This document shows positions 53,332 to 63,136 of a DNA stretch of 64,000 bases, piece by piece. This stretch comes from an uncultured Sphingomonadaceae bacterium (lineage in GTDB: Bacteria; Pseudomonadota; Alphaproteobacteria; Sphingomonadales; Sphingomonadaceae): the NCBI GenBank assembly GCA_947493325.1, contig CANLQI010000002.1:248001-312000 (forward strand). Reading direction: 5' to 3'. Under the pieces are notes generated by a model. That model was not told where the DNA came from and did no database searches. It worked only from the letters and a program-made list of their open reading frames with translations. The position numbers and the translations under genes are program-made. The stretch's first letter is position 1. Each line of letters starts with the position of its first letter.

Positions 53332-54885
53332 ATGATGGCTGACGCCGAGGTCAGCAAGGGAGCCGCGCGTGGTGCAGCTCCTGTCCGAAACATCGTCATA
53401 GTTGGCGGCGGCACCGCTGGCTGGATGGTCGCGGCTGCATTTGCCCGGTTTCTGCCCAAAACACATGACATTACCCTGGTCGAATCCGATGCCATTGGTA
53501 CGGTCGGCGTGGGCGAAGCCACCATACCGCAGATCCGACTGTTCAACCAAGCGCTCGGCATTGCCGAAGATAAATTCGTCAAAGCCACGATGGGCAGTTT
53601 CAAGCTGGGCATCGAATTTGATGGATGGCAACGCGCGGGCAAGAAATATATCCATGCCTTCGGCAATATCGGGCGGCCTTTCGGGTTGGTGCCATTCCAT
53701 CATTACTGGCTGAAGGCACTTGAGAACGGCGCGGACCATTCGCTTTGGGAGTATAGCGCCACCAGCAAGGCCGCATACCAGAACCGTTTTGCTCCGCTTA
53801 CGGATCAGCCCGGAGCGCCGCCCATGGGGGTCGCCTGGGCCTATCATTTCGATGCCGGGCTCTATGCCGCCTTCCTGCGCCGTCACGCCGAACAGGCGGG
53901 CGTGACGCGGATTGAAGGCAAGGTGGATAGCGTTCAGGCAGATGGTCCTGACAGCCATATCGCCTCCATCACGCTGGAGGACGGACAGAAGGTGGAGGGT
54001 GATTTCTTTATCGACTGCACCGGTTTTCGAGGGCTTTTGATCGGGCAGGAAATGGGCGCGGATTACAGCGACTGGACGCACTGGCTGCCGTGCGACCGTG
54101 CGATGGCGGTGCCCTGCGAAAGTGTATCTCCCATTACCCCCTATACCCGCGCGACCGCGCGTCAGGCGGGCTGGCAGTGGCGCATCCCGTTGCAGCACCG
54201 GACCGGCAATGGCCATGTCTACAGCAGCGCGCATATGTCCGACGATGAAGCCGCATCAGTGCTGCTCGCCAATCTGGATGGCGCGGCGTTGGCCGACCCC
54301 AAACCGCTCAAATTCACCACCGGCATGCGGCCCAGGTCCTGGACCGGCAACTGCGTCGCCATTGGCCTTGCGGCGGGCTTTATGGAGCCGCTTGAATCGA
54401 CCAGCATCCACCTGATCCAGTCAGCAATTGAGCGCGTGCTCAAATTCTTCCCCGTCGCCGGTTTCGCCGCAGCGGATATCGACACCTATAATCGCCAGAC
54501 GGTATTTGAGTGGGAAAGCATCCGCGATTTCCTGATCCTGCACTATCACGCCAACAGCCGTGAAGAGCCTTTCTGGCAGGAGCGCCGCGCCATGGATATC
54601 CCCGAAACCCTGAAGGCACGCATGGCGCTGTTCAACGCCTCTGGCCGCATCACCCGCGAGCATGAGGAGCTGTTTACCGAACAGGGCTGGATCCAGTTGA
54701 TGGTCGGACAGGGTCTGAAGGCCGGTGCCTATCACCCGCTCGCCGATACGCTGGAACCCGCGCAATTGGATGAATTTCTGGGCCTCGCGCGCCGCCATAC
54801 CGATGCGACCGCCGCGAAAATGATGCCGCATGATGACTTTATCGCCCGCCACTGTGCCGCAATAATCCCCGAAAGCCATAACTAG
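53332..54885 (+). CDS. Flavin-dependent tryptophan-halogenase-family protein 1
   Basis: A 517-residue protein of the tryptophan halogenase family. The FAD motif GGGTAG lies at 25-30, the motif WQWRIP at 281-286 matches the family's W-x-W-x-I-P, Lys91 in SFKLGIEF corresponds to the catalytic lysine (Lys79 in PrnA), and Glu355-Ser356 in MEPLESTSIH correspond to the conserved Glu-Ser pair. Real halogenation is thus possible, but homologues next to TonB receptors of sugar loci have mostly unknown function; some such proteins halogenate indole. No flavin reductase is encoded nearby. It follows the receptor by 66 bases and precedes the amylase by 28, so it is probably co-regulated with alpha-glucan use. 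Confidence 0.87.
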   Translation: MMADAEVSKGAARGAAPVRNIVIVGGGTAGWMVAAAFARFLPKTHDITLVESDAIGTVGVGEATIPQIRLFNQALGIAEDKFVKATMGSFKLGIEFDGWQRAGKKYIHAFGNIGRPFGLVPFHHYWLKALENGADHSLWEYSATSKAAYQNRFAPLTDQPGAPPMGVAWAYHFDAGLYAAFLRRHAEQAGVTRIEGKVDSVQADGPDSHIASITLEDGQKVEGDFFIDCTGFRGLLIGQEMGADYSDWTHWLPCDRAMAVPCESVSPITPYTRATARQAGWQWRIPLQHRTGNGHVYSSAHMSDDEAASVLLANLDGAALADPKPLKFTTGMRPRSWTGNCVAIGLAAGFMEPLESTSIHLIQSAIERVLKFFPVAGFAAADIDTYNRQTVFEWESIRDFLILHYHANSREEPFWQERRAMDIPETLKARMALFNASGRITREHEELFTEQGWIQLMVGQGLKAGAYHPLADTLEPAQLDEFLGLARRHTDATAAKMMPHDDFIARHCAAIIPESHN

Positions 54886-54913
54886 AAGTGCCACAACCAG
54901 AAGTGAGAACCTG

Positions 54914-56782
54914 ATGCAAAACGTGAAAACCCTCCCCGCCCTGTTGGCCGCCGCCATGCTCACGGTCACCACGCCCGGATGCACCGAATCACAGGCGCAG
55001 ACAGCCGCGCCCGCAAGCTATGGCGACGATACCGCGCTGAAGGATGTGCGTGCGCGCCTGCCCGAAGACGAGATCATCTATTTCGTGCTGCCCGACCGGT
55101 TTGCCAATGGTGATCCCGCCAATGACCGCGGCGGCCTGACCGGTGATGCCATGGTGACCGGTTTTAACCCCGCGCATAAAGGTTTCTACCACGGCGGCGA
55201 CCTGAAAGGACTGACCGGCAAGCTCGATTATCTGGAAAATATGGGCATCACCGCGATCTGGTTTGCACCGGTTTTCAAGAATAAACCGGTACAGGGCGGT
55301 GCGGGCAATGAGTCAGCGGGCTATCACGGATATTGGATCACCGATTTCACCTCGGTTGACCCGCATTTCGGCACCAATGCCGAATTTCGCGCCTTTGTGG
55401 ACGCCGCCCATGGCCGCGGCATGAAAGTCTATATGGACATTATCACCAACCACACCGCCGATGTGATTGCCTACCGCGAATGCCCCGATAGCGAATGCAC
55501 CTATCGCGGCGTCGGCGAATATCCCTATGCCACCAAAGGTTTGCCCAGCGGCCCGGCCATCAACGAAGAGTTTGCCGGGGATGATGTCCAGACTGCAGAG
55601 AATTTCGCGAAGCTCACCGATCCGAATTTTGCCTATACGCCGTTTGTGCCAGAGGCCGAGAAAGACGTAAAAGTTCCGGCATGGCTGAACGATCCGATCT
55701 ATTACCACAACCGCGGCAACACCAATTTCCGCGGCGAAAGTTCGCGCATGGGCGATTTTGTCGGACTCGACGACCTGATGACCGAAAATCCGCGCGTGGT
55801 GGATGGATTTATCGATATTTACAAAGGCTGGATCGACGAATTCGGTATCGACGGCTTCCGCATTGATACCGCACGCCATGTGAACCCCGAATTCTGGCAG
55901 AAATTCGTGCCCGCCATATTGGAAAAAGCGAAAGCCAGCGGCATTCCCAATTTCCATATCTTTGGCGAAGTCTATGGCGACGGGATTGATCCCGGTTATC
56001 TTGCCCAGTTCAGCCGCCGTGACGGCTTTCCGACCCTGCTCGACTTTTCGTTTCAGGCAGCGGTGCGTCAGGCGCTGAAGAAAGGCGAAGGCACCGCAGG
56101 GTTCAACCGTCTGTTCGACGGCGATACGCTGTATGAGGGCGGCGATGCACAGGCGCTGCGGCTGCCGACGTTCCTGGGCAATCACGATATGGGCCGTCTG
56201 TCGACACTGATCAAAGCCGACAATCCCGGTATCAGCCAGGACGAGCTGCTGGCGCGCGTGACGCTCGGCCATGCCATGATGCTGACGCTGCGCGGCGTGC
56301 CCACCATCTATTCGGGTGATGAACAGGGCTTTGTCGGCGACGGCAATGACCAGGCCGCGCGCGAAGACATGTTTGGCAGCAAAACGGCGAGCTATAATGA
56401 CAATGACCTGATCGGCACCGATGCCACCACAGCGGACGAGAATTACGATATGCAGCATCCGCTGTACCAGACCATCGCCGCACTGTCGGGCATTCGCAGG
56501 GAACATGCCGCGCTGCGCCGCGGACGGCAGCTGATCCGCGCCTATGGCGATGAACCCGGCCTGTTCGCGGTGTCTCGGTTTGATCCCGCAACCGATGCCG
56601 AATATGTCATCATGTTCAACACCTCTGACCAGGCGATAGCGGGCCACGTCGAGGTCGGATATGATTCGCGCGCTTTCTCGGCATTGTACGGAGTATGCAC
56701 TGCTGAAGTCGCCGCACCCGCATCGCTTGGCTACGCCCTGCCCGCATTTGGCACGGCAATCTGCATGGCAAAGGGAAAATAA
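54914..56782 (+). CDS. Exported GH13 alpha-amylase (possible lipoprotein)
   Basis: A 622-residue GH13 enzyme with an N-terminal signal sequence, ending TTPGC at Cys23, a weak lipobox, so it may be a lipoprotein or a plain secreted protein. Catalytic residues are Asp318 (DGFRIDTARH), Glu352 (FHIFGEVYG) and Asp425 (FLGNHDMGR). The N-terminal IYFVLPDRFANGDPANDR is typical of alpha-amylases of the CGTase/neopullulanase-like branch. It probably cuts maltodextrins in the periplasm. The gene ends with a one-base overlap with the next GH13 gene (TAATG), so the two are translated together. Confidence 0.9.
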   Translation: MQNVKTLPALLAAAMLTVTTPGCTESQAQTAAPASYGDDTALKDVRARLPEDEIIYFVLPDRFANGDPANDRGGLTGDAMVTGFNPAHKGFYHGGDLKGLTGKLDYLENMGITAIWFAPVFKNKPVQGGAGNESAGYHGYWITDFTSVDPHFGTNAEFRAFVDAAHGRGMKVYMDIITNHTADVIAYRECPDSECTYRGVGEYPYATKGLPSGPAINEEFAGDDVQTAENFAKLTDPNFAYTPFVPEAEKDVKVPAWLNDPIYYHNRGNTNFRGESSRMGDFVGLDDLMTENPRVVDGFIDIYKGWIDEFGIDGFRIDTARHVNPEFWQKFVPAILEKAKASGIPNFHIFGEVYGDGIDPGYLAQFSRRDGFPTLLDFSFQAAVRQALKKGEGTAGFNRLFDGDTLYEGGDAQALRLPTFLGNHDMGRLSTLIKADNPGISQDELLARVTLGHAMMLTLRGVPTIYSGDEQGFVGDGNDQAAREDMFGSKTASYNDNDLIGTDATTADENYDMQHPLYQTIAALSGIRREHAALRRGRQLIRAYGDEPGLFAVSRFDPATDAEYVIMFNTSDQAIAGHVEVGYDSRAFSALYGVCTAEVAAPASLGYALPAFGTAICMAKGK

Positions 56783-58416
56783 TGGCGAGCCGCAATTTCC
56801 TGAATGACAGCGAGATTATCGCCGCAAGTGAAGCGCAGGCCGAATGGTGGCGCGGGGCGTCAATTTACCAGATTTACCCGCGCTCCTTCATGGATTCGAA
56901 CGGTGACGGCATTGGCGACCTGCCCGGTATTACGCAGCGGCTGGACCATGTCGCCTCGCTGGGCGTCGATGCGATCTGGATATCGCCTTTCTTCACCTCA
57001 CCCATGCTTGATTTTGGCTATGATGTTGCCGAATTCCGCAATGTCGATCCGATATTCGGCACGCTGGCGGACTTTGACGCGCTGGTCGAAAAGGCACATG
57101 TGCTGAACCTGAAAATCATTATCGACCAGGTCTATTCACACAGCAGCGACAAGCACCGCTGGTTCGAGGAAAGCCGCCAGAGCCGCGACAACCCGAAAGC
57201 AGACTGGTACGTGTGGGCCGATCCGAAACCGGATGGCAGCCCGCCCAATAACTGGCAGTCGATTTTCAGTGGCCCTGCCTGGGCGTGGGACGCGCGGCGC
57301 GGGCAATATTATTTCCACAATTTCCTGCCGCAGCAGCCTGACCTCAACCTGCACAATATGGACGTGCAGGACGCGCTGCTCGACAGTTCACGTTTCTGGC
57401 TGGAGCGCGGTGTCGACGGGTTTCGCGTCGATGCCGTGCTGCATATGATGCACGACCCTGCGCTGACCGATAATCCGCCGACCAAAAGCAATGGCAAGAT
57501 CAAGGCGCGCAGCCATGATTTTCAGGACAATATCCATAATCAGGCACATCCGGGTATTTTCGATTTCCTGGCGCGTATGCGCACATTGACGGATGAATAT
57601 GGCGGCATTTTCACTGTTGCCGAAGTGGGCGGCACCAGTTCAGGTGATTTCCTGCAAAAATGCGCTTCGGGCGAACGCCGTCTCAACAGCGCCTATGGTT
57701 TCGATTTTCTCTATGCGCCTGAACTCACGCCCGACCTGATTTGCTCCACGCTGGCAAACTGGCCCGACGATGGACATACCGGATGGCCGACATGGGCGTT
57801 CGAAAACCATGACGCCCCGCGCGCGGTCAGCCGCTGGATAGACCCCGAACACCGCAGTGCCTTCGCCCGTATGAAAATGGCATTGCTGTGCATGCTGCGC
57901 GGCAATATCATCCTCTATCAGGGCGAGGAACTGGGCCTGACGCAGGTTGATATCCCGTATGAGCTGGTGCAGGACCCCGAAGCGCTGCGCAACTGGCCGC
58001 TGACCCTGTCGCGCGACGGCGCGCGCACGCCCATGCCATGGGAAGCGGACGGCGAAAATGCGGGTTTTGGACACGGCGAGCCCTGGCTGCCGCTCGGCGA
58101 AGACCATCTGGACCTTGCCGTCGACAGGCAAAATGATGATCCGGACTCATTGCTCAACCTGACACGCGCGCTGATTGCGCTGCGGCGCGCCCATCCTGCA
58201 CTGCGTATGGGCCGGATTGCAGGATGCACGGAACAGGGCATGCTGCTCGAACTGGTGCGCGAACATGATGGCGCGCAGGTGCATTGTGTTTTCAACATGG
58301 GCGCAGAGCCGGTTCAGACCGATAATGACGCTGTCGGCGAAGATACCATTTTATTCAGTGTGGGGGGTGCAAAGCCCGGACATATGCCGGGCTATTCCGC
58401 GCTGATCCATCTTTAA
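56782..58416 (+). CDS. Cytoplasmic GH13 alpha-glucosidase
   Basis: A 544-residue enzyme without signal peptide, thus cytoplasmic. The N-terminal WWRGASIYQIYPRSFMDSNG is the hallmark of oligo-1,6-glucosidase/alpha-glucosidase members of GH13. Catalytic residues are Asp217 (VDGFRVDAVLHM), Glu281 (FTVAEVGG) and Asp344 (FENHDAPR). QPDLNLHNMDVQ, where many relatives have QPDLNW, is the subfamily loop. It should release glucose from the nonreducing end of maltose and short maltodextrins, delivering glucose to glucokinase. Start at 56782 overlaps the stop of the preceding gene by one base; a GGGAAAA ribosome site lies inside that gene. Confidence 0.92.
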   Translation: MASRNFLNDSEIIAASEAQAEWWRGASIYQIYPRSFMDSNGDGIGDLPGITQRLDHVASLGVDAIWISPFFTSPMLDFGYDVAEFRNVDPIFGTLADFDALVEKAHVLNLKIIIDQVYSHSSDKHRWFEESRQSRDNPKADWYVWADPKPDGSPPNNWQSIFSGPAWAWDARRGQYYFHNFLPQQPDLNLHNMDVQDALLDSSRFWLERGVDGFRVDAVLHMMHDPALTDNPPTKSNGKIKARSHDFQDNIHNQAHPGIFDFLARMRTLTDEYGGIFTVAEVGGTSSGDFLQKCASGERRLNSAYGFDFLYAPELTPDLICSTLANWPDDGHTGWPTWAFENHDAPRAVSRWIDPEHRSAFARMKMALLCMLRGNIILYQGEELGLTQVDIPYELVQDPEALRNWPLTLSRDGARTPMPWEADGENAGFGHGEPWLPLGEDHLDLAVDRQNDDPDSLLNLTRALIALRRAHPALRMGRIAGCTEQGMLLELVREHDGAQVHCVFNMGAEPVQTDNDAVGEDTILFSVGGAKPGHMPGYSALIHL

Positions 58417-58443
58417 ACCACATCATTCATGGGAGAGACCCGA

Positions 58444-60474
58444 ATGCGAAACATAAAGCTTGCTGGAATAGTTCTGGGTCTGTTTGCTTGGCTGACAATG
58501 CCCGCCCATGCTGAAACCGTCGCATCTCCCGATGGTGCCATCACGCTCACGCTGGATGTTGATGGCGAGGGCAAGCCCTATTATACGATCGCACGCGGTG
58601 ATGAGGCGGTTATCAGCCAGTCGGGTCTGGGCTTTAACTTTATCGACACCGATCCCATCCGCCGCAATTTCGAAATCGTGTCCGCGGTGCAAACTTCCGG
58701 CGACAGCACATGGGAACAGCCATGGGGCGAACGCCGCTATGTGCGCGACCATCATAATGAGATCACAGTCACATTCCGCGAAAAAGTCGAAAATGACCCG
58801 CGCACATTCATCATCCGCGCCCGCGCCTTCGATGGCGGTGTCGGTTTTCGCTATGAGTTCCCCGAGCAGGCCGGGTTCGACACCGCGAATATCGCCGAAG
58901 AGCTGACCGAGTTTAATCTGGCCAGCAATGGCACCGCATGGTGGGTCCCAGCGGGCGATTGGAACCGATATGAATATATCTATTCGGAAACACCGGTGGA
59001 CGCGGTGCCGATGGTGCACACGCCGTTCACCGCAAAGCTGGACAGCGGCACACATGTTGCGATCCATGAGGCATCGCTGGTCGATTATGCGGGCATGTGG
59101 CTGCGGCGGATAGACGGTACGCGTTTTCGCGCCATGCTCGCGCCCTCTTCACGCGGTGCAAAAGTGGTACGTGACCTGCCGTTCCACACACCGTGGCGCA
59201 CCATCCGTATTTCCGGCGATGCCGCGGGGCTGTATGACAATGATATCGACCTTAATCTCAACGAACCCAATAAACTGGGCGATGTCAGCTGGTTTACCCC
59301 GCACAAATATATCGGCATCTGGTGGGAAATGCATCTGAACAAGAGCAGCTGGGCCTCGGGCGAAAACCATGGCGCCACCACTGAAAATGCAAAAAAGCAT
59401 ATCGACTTTGCTGCTGAGCACGGCTTTCGCGGGATATTGATCGAGGGATGGAATATCGGCTGGGATGGCAACTGGTTCGGCAATGGCCGCGATTACAGCT
59501 TTACGAAAGCCTATCCCGATTTCGACTATACAGCCGTCACTGACTATGCCCGCGCAAAGGGCGTGCACCTGATCGGCCATCATGAAACCGGCGGCAATAT
59601 TCAGGTGTATGAGGCGCAGCTGGAGGATGCGATGCGGCTCTATGGCGCCACCGGAACCGACAGCGTCAAGACCGGTTATGTCGCCGATGCGGGCGGTATA
59701 ATCGCGCCGGGGCCGGATGGCGGTGAGGTGTTTGAATGGCATGACGGACAGCGCATGGCGCAGCACCACCTGAAAGTCATTGAAGCCGCCGCAAGGCACG
59801 GGGTGGCGGTCAACCCGCACGAACCGATCAAGGCGACCGGGCTGCGCCGTACCTACCCCAACTGGGTCAGCCGTGAAGGCGCACGCGGCATGGAATATCA
59901 GGCATGGGGTGTGCCCAAAAATCCGCCCGAACATGTACCAACGCTGGTGTTCACACGGATGCTGTCGGGGCCGATGGATTATACGCCCGGCGTACTCTCG
60001 CTGATCGGCCGCGACAATACGCGCATCCCCTCGACGCTGGCGCGGCCGCTGGCGCTCTATATCGTCATATATTCACCGATCCAGATGGCGGCTGACCTGC
60101 CCGAAAACCTGGCGAAATATCCCGAAGAGCTCGCCTTTATTTCCCGCGTTCCTGCGGACTGGGCGGAATCGAAAACGCTACAGGCCGAGGTGGGTGACTA
60201 TGCCGTGATCGCGCGCAAGGACCGCAATAGCGAAAAATGGTATATGGGCGGCGTGACAGACAGCGAGGGACGCAGCGTATCTTTTGCGCTCGACTTTCTG
60301 GAAGAAGGTCGCAGCTATTCTGCCAAAGTGTACCGCGATGGCCCTGATGCCGATGGACTGGGCGAGGAACGGCATGATATCCGCATTGAAACCACACAGG
60401 TGAAAGCGGGTGATTTATTCGAGATACACATGGCGCGCTCAGGCGGGTTTGCGGTGGAATTTGTGCCGGAATGA
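58444..60474 (+). CDS. Exported GH97 alpha-glucosidase
   Basis: A 676-residue GH97 enzyme with a signal peptide (about 1-23, ending AHA). The N-terminal beta-sandwich (about 24-280) is followed by the (beta/alpha)8 barrel with KYIGIWWEMHLNK. Near residues 379-382 is HHET with Glu381, then HEP at 459-461 and REGARGMEY at 477-485. The HHET glutamate and the Glu residues near 478 and 484 match the inverting alpha-glucosidases of the SusB type rather than the Asp-dependent retaining group; this is a motif-based call. It would cleave alpha-glucosides in the periplasm. The ATG at 58444 with a GGGAGAG ribosome site is used, 27 bases after the GH13 gene. GH97 genes are best known from Bacteroidetes. 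Confidence 0.9.
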   Translation: MRNIKLAGIVLGLFAWLTMPAHAETVASPDGAITLTLDVDGEGKPYYTIARGDEAVISQSGLGFNFIDTDPIRRNFEIVSAVQTSGDSTWEQPWGERRYVRDHHNEITVTFREKVENDPRTFIIRARAFDGGVGFRYEFPEQAGFDTANIAEELTEFNLASNGTAWWVPAGDWNRYEYIYSETPVDAVPMVHTPFTAKLDSGTHVAIHEASLVDYAGMWLRRIDGTRFRAMLAPSSRGAKVVRDLPFHTPWRTIRISGDAAGLYDNDIDLNLNEPNKLGDVSWFTPHKYIGIWWEMHLNKSSWASGENHGATTENAKKHIDFAAEHGFRGILIEGWNIGWDGNWFGNGRDYSFTKAYPDFDYTAVTDYARAKGVHLIGHHETGGNIQVYEAQLEDAMRLYGATGTDSVKTGYVADAGGIIAPGPDGGEVFEWHDGQRMAQHHLKVIEAAARHGVAVNPHEPIKATGLRRTYPNWVSREGARGMEYQAWGVPKNPPEHVPTLVFTRMLSGPMDYTPGVLSLIGRDNTRIPSTLARPLALYIVIYSPIQMAADLPENLAKYPEELAFISRVPADWAESKTLQAEVGDYAVIARKDRNSEKWYMGGVTDSEGRSVSFALDFLEEGRSYSAKVYRDGPDADGLGEERHDIRIETTQVKAGDLFEIHMARSGGFAVEFVPE

Positions 60475-60501
60475 TGTTTGGCACTGCCCTATTAAATGAA
60501 A

Positions 60502-60593
60502 CCGTCACCCCGGACTTGATCCGGGGTCCATTCCCTGCCCTTTCAACATGACGCAGGTTCATGGGATGGATTCCCGCCTTCGCGGGAATGACG
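60502..60593. repeat. Mixed-dialect REPIN-like pair after the GH97 gene
   Basis: The left half CCGTCACCCCGGA-CTTGA-TCCGGGGTCCATTCCC and right half GGGATGGATTCCCGC-CTTC-GCGGGAATGACG combine the CCGGA and CCCGC dialects. It is the only REP-type repeat found in the sugar locus and sits between GH97 and the esterase. Confidence 0.85.
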
Positions 60594-60663
60594 CTAGGGA
60601 ACGGGAATGACAGTAGAGGAGAATGGGATTGACGAGACTATTTGGAGCGGGAATGTATATCTT

Positions 60664-61623
60664 ATGATATTGCGTAATCTCTTCATGTTTCTCTCTGCTT
60701 TCGTCCTCTCCGCCTGCACGGCCGCCTCTGAAACGCCGCAGAGCCACGCGCCCGCCAAAATCGGTACACTGATTGATCTGGAACCCATACAGGCAAAAGG
60801 CCTGCCGCCACAGCGTGTCACCATCTGGCTGCCGCCCGGATATGAGCGCAGCGATACACGCTATCCCGTGCTCTATATGCACGATGCGCAAAATCTGTTT
60901 GATCCCGCTCTCTCCAATTACAGCAAGATCTGGAAAGCCGATCAGGTGATGCATGCGGTAAGTGAAAATGGCGATATCCGCGAACATATCATTATCGGCC
61001 TCTGGCACCCGGGCGCGGCGCGTTACCGGCAGTATCTGCCGCAAAAGCTCTATGACCGCGCACATGACGCGCTGCGCAAAAGCATGGATGAACATGCGGG
61101 CGGAGAGCCCATCATGTCGGACGCGTATCTCGCCTTTATTGTGGATCAGCTCAAACCGATGATCGATCGTGACTATCGCACCCTGACGGGCCGCAGCGAT
61201 ACATCCATGGCCGGATCCAGCATGGGCGGGCTGATTTCATTTTATGCGCTGGGCGAATATCCTGATGTCTTCGGGCGCGTTGCCGCTGTGTCGATTCACT
61301 GGCCGCTGGCTGACCCGGGAAAAGCGCCGGCGCTGGATCCGCAAATCGCCGCCCTCTGGAAAGATTATATAGTGCGCGACCTCGGAAAGCCGGATGGTCG
61401 CCGTTTGTGGATGGACCATGGCACCGAAACGCTGGATGCTTTCTACCCACCCTATCAGGTGTATATCGACACGGCGCTCGCCGAAGCCGGTTGGCAGCAG
61501 GACCATGATTTCACATCGCGGACGTACGAAGGTGCGGAGCATGACGAAATAGCGTGGAACACGCGCCTGCCCGAAATTTTCCGCTGGCTGCTGTCAGAAG
61601 ATGAAGGACAGACGGAACAGTGA
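60664..61623 (+). CDS. Lipoprotein esterase (alpha/beta hydrolase, PF00756-like)
   Basis: A 319-residue alpha/beta hydrolase with a lipoprotein signal, lipobox LSAC with Cys18. The nucleophile elbow GSSMGG places the catalytic Ser at 186, preceded by RVTIWLPPGYERSDTRYPVL and YMHDAQNLFD, the usual start of the esterase D family. An acidic residue in LWMDHGTETLD and the His in AEHDEIAWN complete a likely triad. Such enzymes remove acyl groups from sugars or siderophores; in this place it may deacylate an imported oligosaccharide. The ATG at 60664 is chosen because it places the signal sequence correctly. Its stop overlaps the next gene's GTG start by four bases. Confidence 0.86.
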   Translation: MILRNLFMFLSAFVLSACTAASETPQSHAPAKIGTLIDLEPIQAKGLPPQRVTIWLPPGYERSDTRYPVLYMHDAQNLFDPALSNYSKIWKADQVMHAVSENGDIREHIIIGLWHPGAARYRQYLPQKLYDRAHDALRKSMDEHAGGEPIMSDAYLAFIVDQLKPMIDRDYRTLTGRSDTSMAGSSMGGLISFYALGEYPDVFGRVAAVSIHWPLADPGKAPALDPQIAALWKDYIVRDLGKPDGRRLWMDHGTETLDAFYPPYQVYIDTALAEAGWQQDHDFTSRTYEGAEHDEIAWNTRLPEIFRWLLSEDEGQTEQ

Positions 61624-63134
61624 CAGGCGCGCCTTTGCATATCGCCATATTGGGCGGCGGCACGGCGGGCTGGATGACCGCCTGCCTGATGGCGCACAAA
61701 TGGCACGCACGCGGCGTCCGCATCAGCGTGATCGAATCGCCTGACATTGGCATTATCGGCGTAGGCGAAGGTTCAACGCCGCAGCTCAAAGCCTTTTTCG
61801 ACCGGCTGGATATTGCCGAGAGCGAATGGATGCCCGCGTGCGATGCCACTTATAAGCTTGGCATCCGTTTTACCGGATGGTCGGAGCGTCAGGGATATGA
61901 AAGCTATTTCCATCCCTTTCCCGGCCCGGTCGATCTGCACAGCGAGCCAGCCTTCGTGCATAACTGCCGCCTGCGCCGCGGCGGGGCGGATGTGGAGGCG
62001 CATCCCGATCGATTCTATCTTGCGGCCCTGCTGGCCAACCAAAAGCGCGGCCCGCATCCGGCGGATAGCTTTCCCTTTCCGCCCACCTATGGCTATCATT
62101 TCGATGCCTATAAAGTGGGCGCGTTCCTGAAAGACAAGGCCGAAGCGCTGGGTGTCATGCATCTGCAGCACAAAATTGCCGAAGTAAAACGCGATACACA
62201 GGGCGACGTGTCGCACCTGCTGGCTGAGGATGGCGCGCAGATTGATGCCGATTTCTTTGTCGATTGCAGCGGTTTTCGCAGCATGATCGCCGGGCAGGCA
62301 CTGGGCGGCGAGTTTATCTCTTTTGAAAACAATCTGTTCAATGACAGCGCCGTCGTCATGCCGGGCGAGGTCGAGGCAGATGGCAGTGTGCCGATCGCCA
62401 CCACCGCCACCGCAATGCAGAACGGCTGGCTCTGGCACATCCCGCTCACCAGCCGCAGCGGCAATGGCTATGTCTATGCGAGCAGATATACAGACGCCGA
62501 CGACGCCGAGACCGAAATGCGTGCCAAACTGGGGCGGCTGGAGGATGAAACACCTGCGCGCCATCTGAAAATGCGGGTCGGGCGGGTGCGTGACAGCTGG
62601 CATCGCAACTGCCTCGCCATGGGTCTGGCGCAGGGTTTTGTCGAACCGCTGGAGGCCACTGCACTGCATATAGTCATCGCCACCGCAGACGAATTTATCG
62701 CCGCATTTGAAGCGGGCAATTTCACACCGCAACACCGCGAGCATTGCAATGCCAAGATTGGCCGCCGCTATGACGGTATCCGCGACTATATCGTCGCGCA
62801 TTACCGGATGAACCAACGTAGCGACACCGAATATTGGCGCGACAATGCGAGCCATGACAATCTGTCGGACAGCCTGAAGGCGCTGATGACATGCTGGTTC
62901 ACCGGCGGCGATATGAACGGCGAAATCGCGCAGCAGGATATTGCCCGCTATTATGCGAGCATCAGCTGGCACTGCCTGTTTGCGGGCTATGGCACATTCC
63001 CGGCAGATGAAAAGCTACACGCGGCCGACCCCAGGGTGCAGCCAGCCGATACAGATGCTGTCACGGACATATTGTCACGTGCGGCGCAGAATTTCGCGCC
63101 GCACCATGACATGCTAGCCAAGCTGAAAGGCTGA
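61620..63134 (+). CDS. Flavin-dependent tryptophan-halogenase-family protein 2
   Basis: A 504-residue paralogue of the gene at 53332. The FAD motif GGGTAG is at 12-17, WLWHIP at 270-275, and Lys79 in ATYKLGIRF sits at the same number as the catalytic lysine of PrnA. Glu345 in VEPLEATALH is retained, but the next residue is Ala346 instead of the conserved Ser, which may alter activity. The start codon is GTG at 61620, overlapping the esterase stop by four bases, so the two are translationally coupled. It ends three bases before the convergent sugar-porter gene. Whether it halogenates anything is unknown. Confidence 0.86.
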   Translation: MTGAPLHIAILGGGTAGWMTACLMAHKWHARGVRISVIESPDIGIIGVGEGSTPQLKAFFDRLDIAESEWMPACDATYKLGIRFTGWSERQGYESYFHPFPGPVDLHSEPAFVHNCRLRRGGADVEAHPDRFYLAALLANQKRGPHPADSFPFPPTYGYHFDAYKVGAFLKDKAEALGVMHLQHKIAEVKRDTQGDVSHLLAEDGAQIDADFFVDCSGFRSMIAGQALGGEFISFENNLFNDSAVVMPGEVEADGSVPIATTATAMQNGWLWHIPLTSRSGNGYVYASRYTDADDAETEMRAKLGRLEDETPARHLKMRVGRVRDSWHRNCLAMGLAQGFVEPLEATALHIVIATADEFIAAFEAGNFTPQHREHCNAKIGRRYDGIRDYIVAHYRMNQRSDTEYWRDNASHDNLSDSLKALMTCWFTGGDMNGEIAQQDIARYYASISWHCLFAGYGTFPADEKLHAADPRVQPADTDAVTDILSRAAQNFAPHHDMLAKLKG

Positions 63135-63136
63135 AT

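Noticed and set aside
55313-56647. Open frame of 444 codons opposite the GH13 amylase
   Set aside because: Antisense shadow; all GH13 catalytic motifs are on the plus strand.
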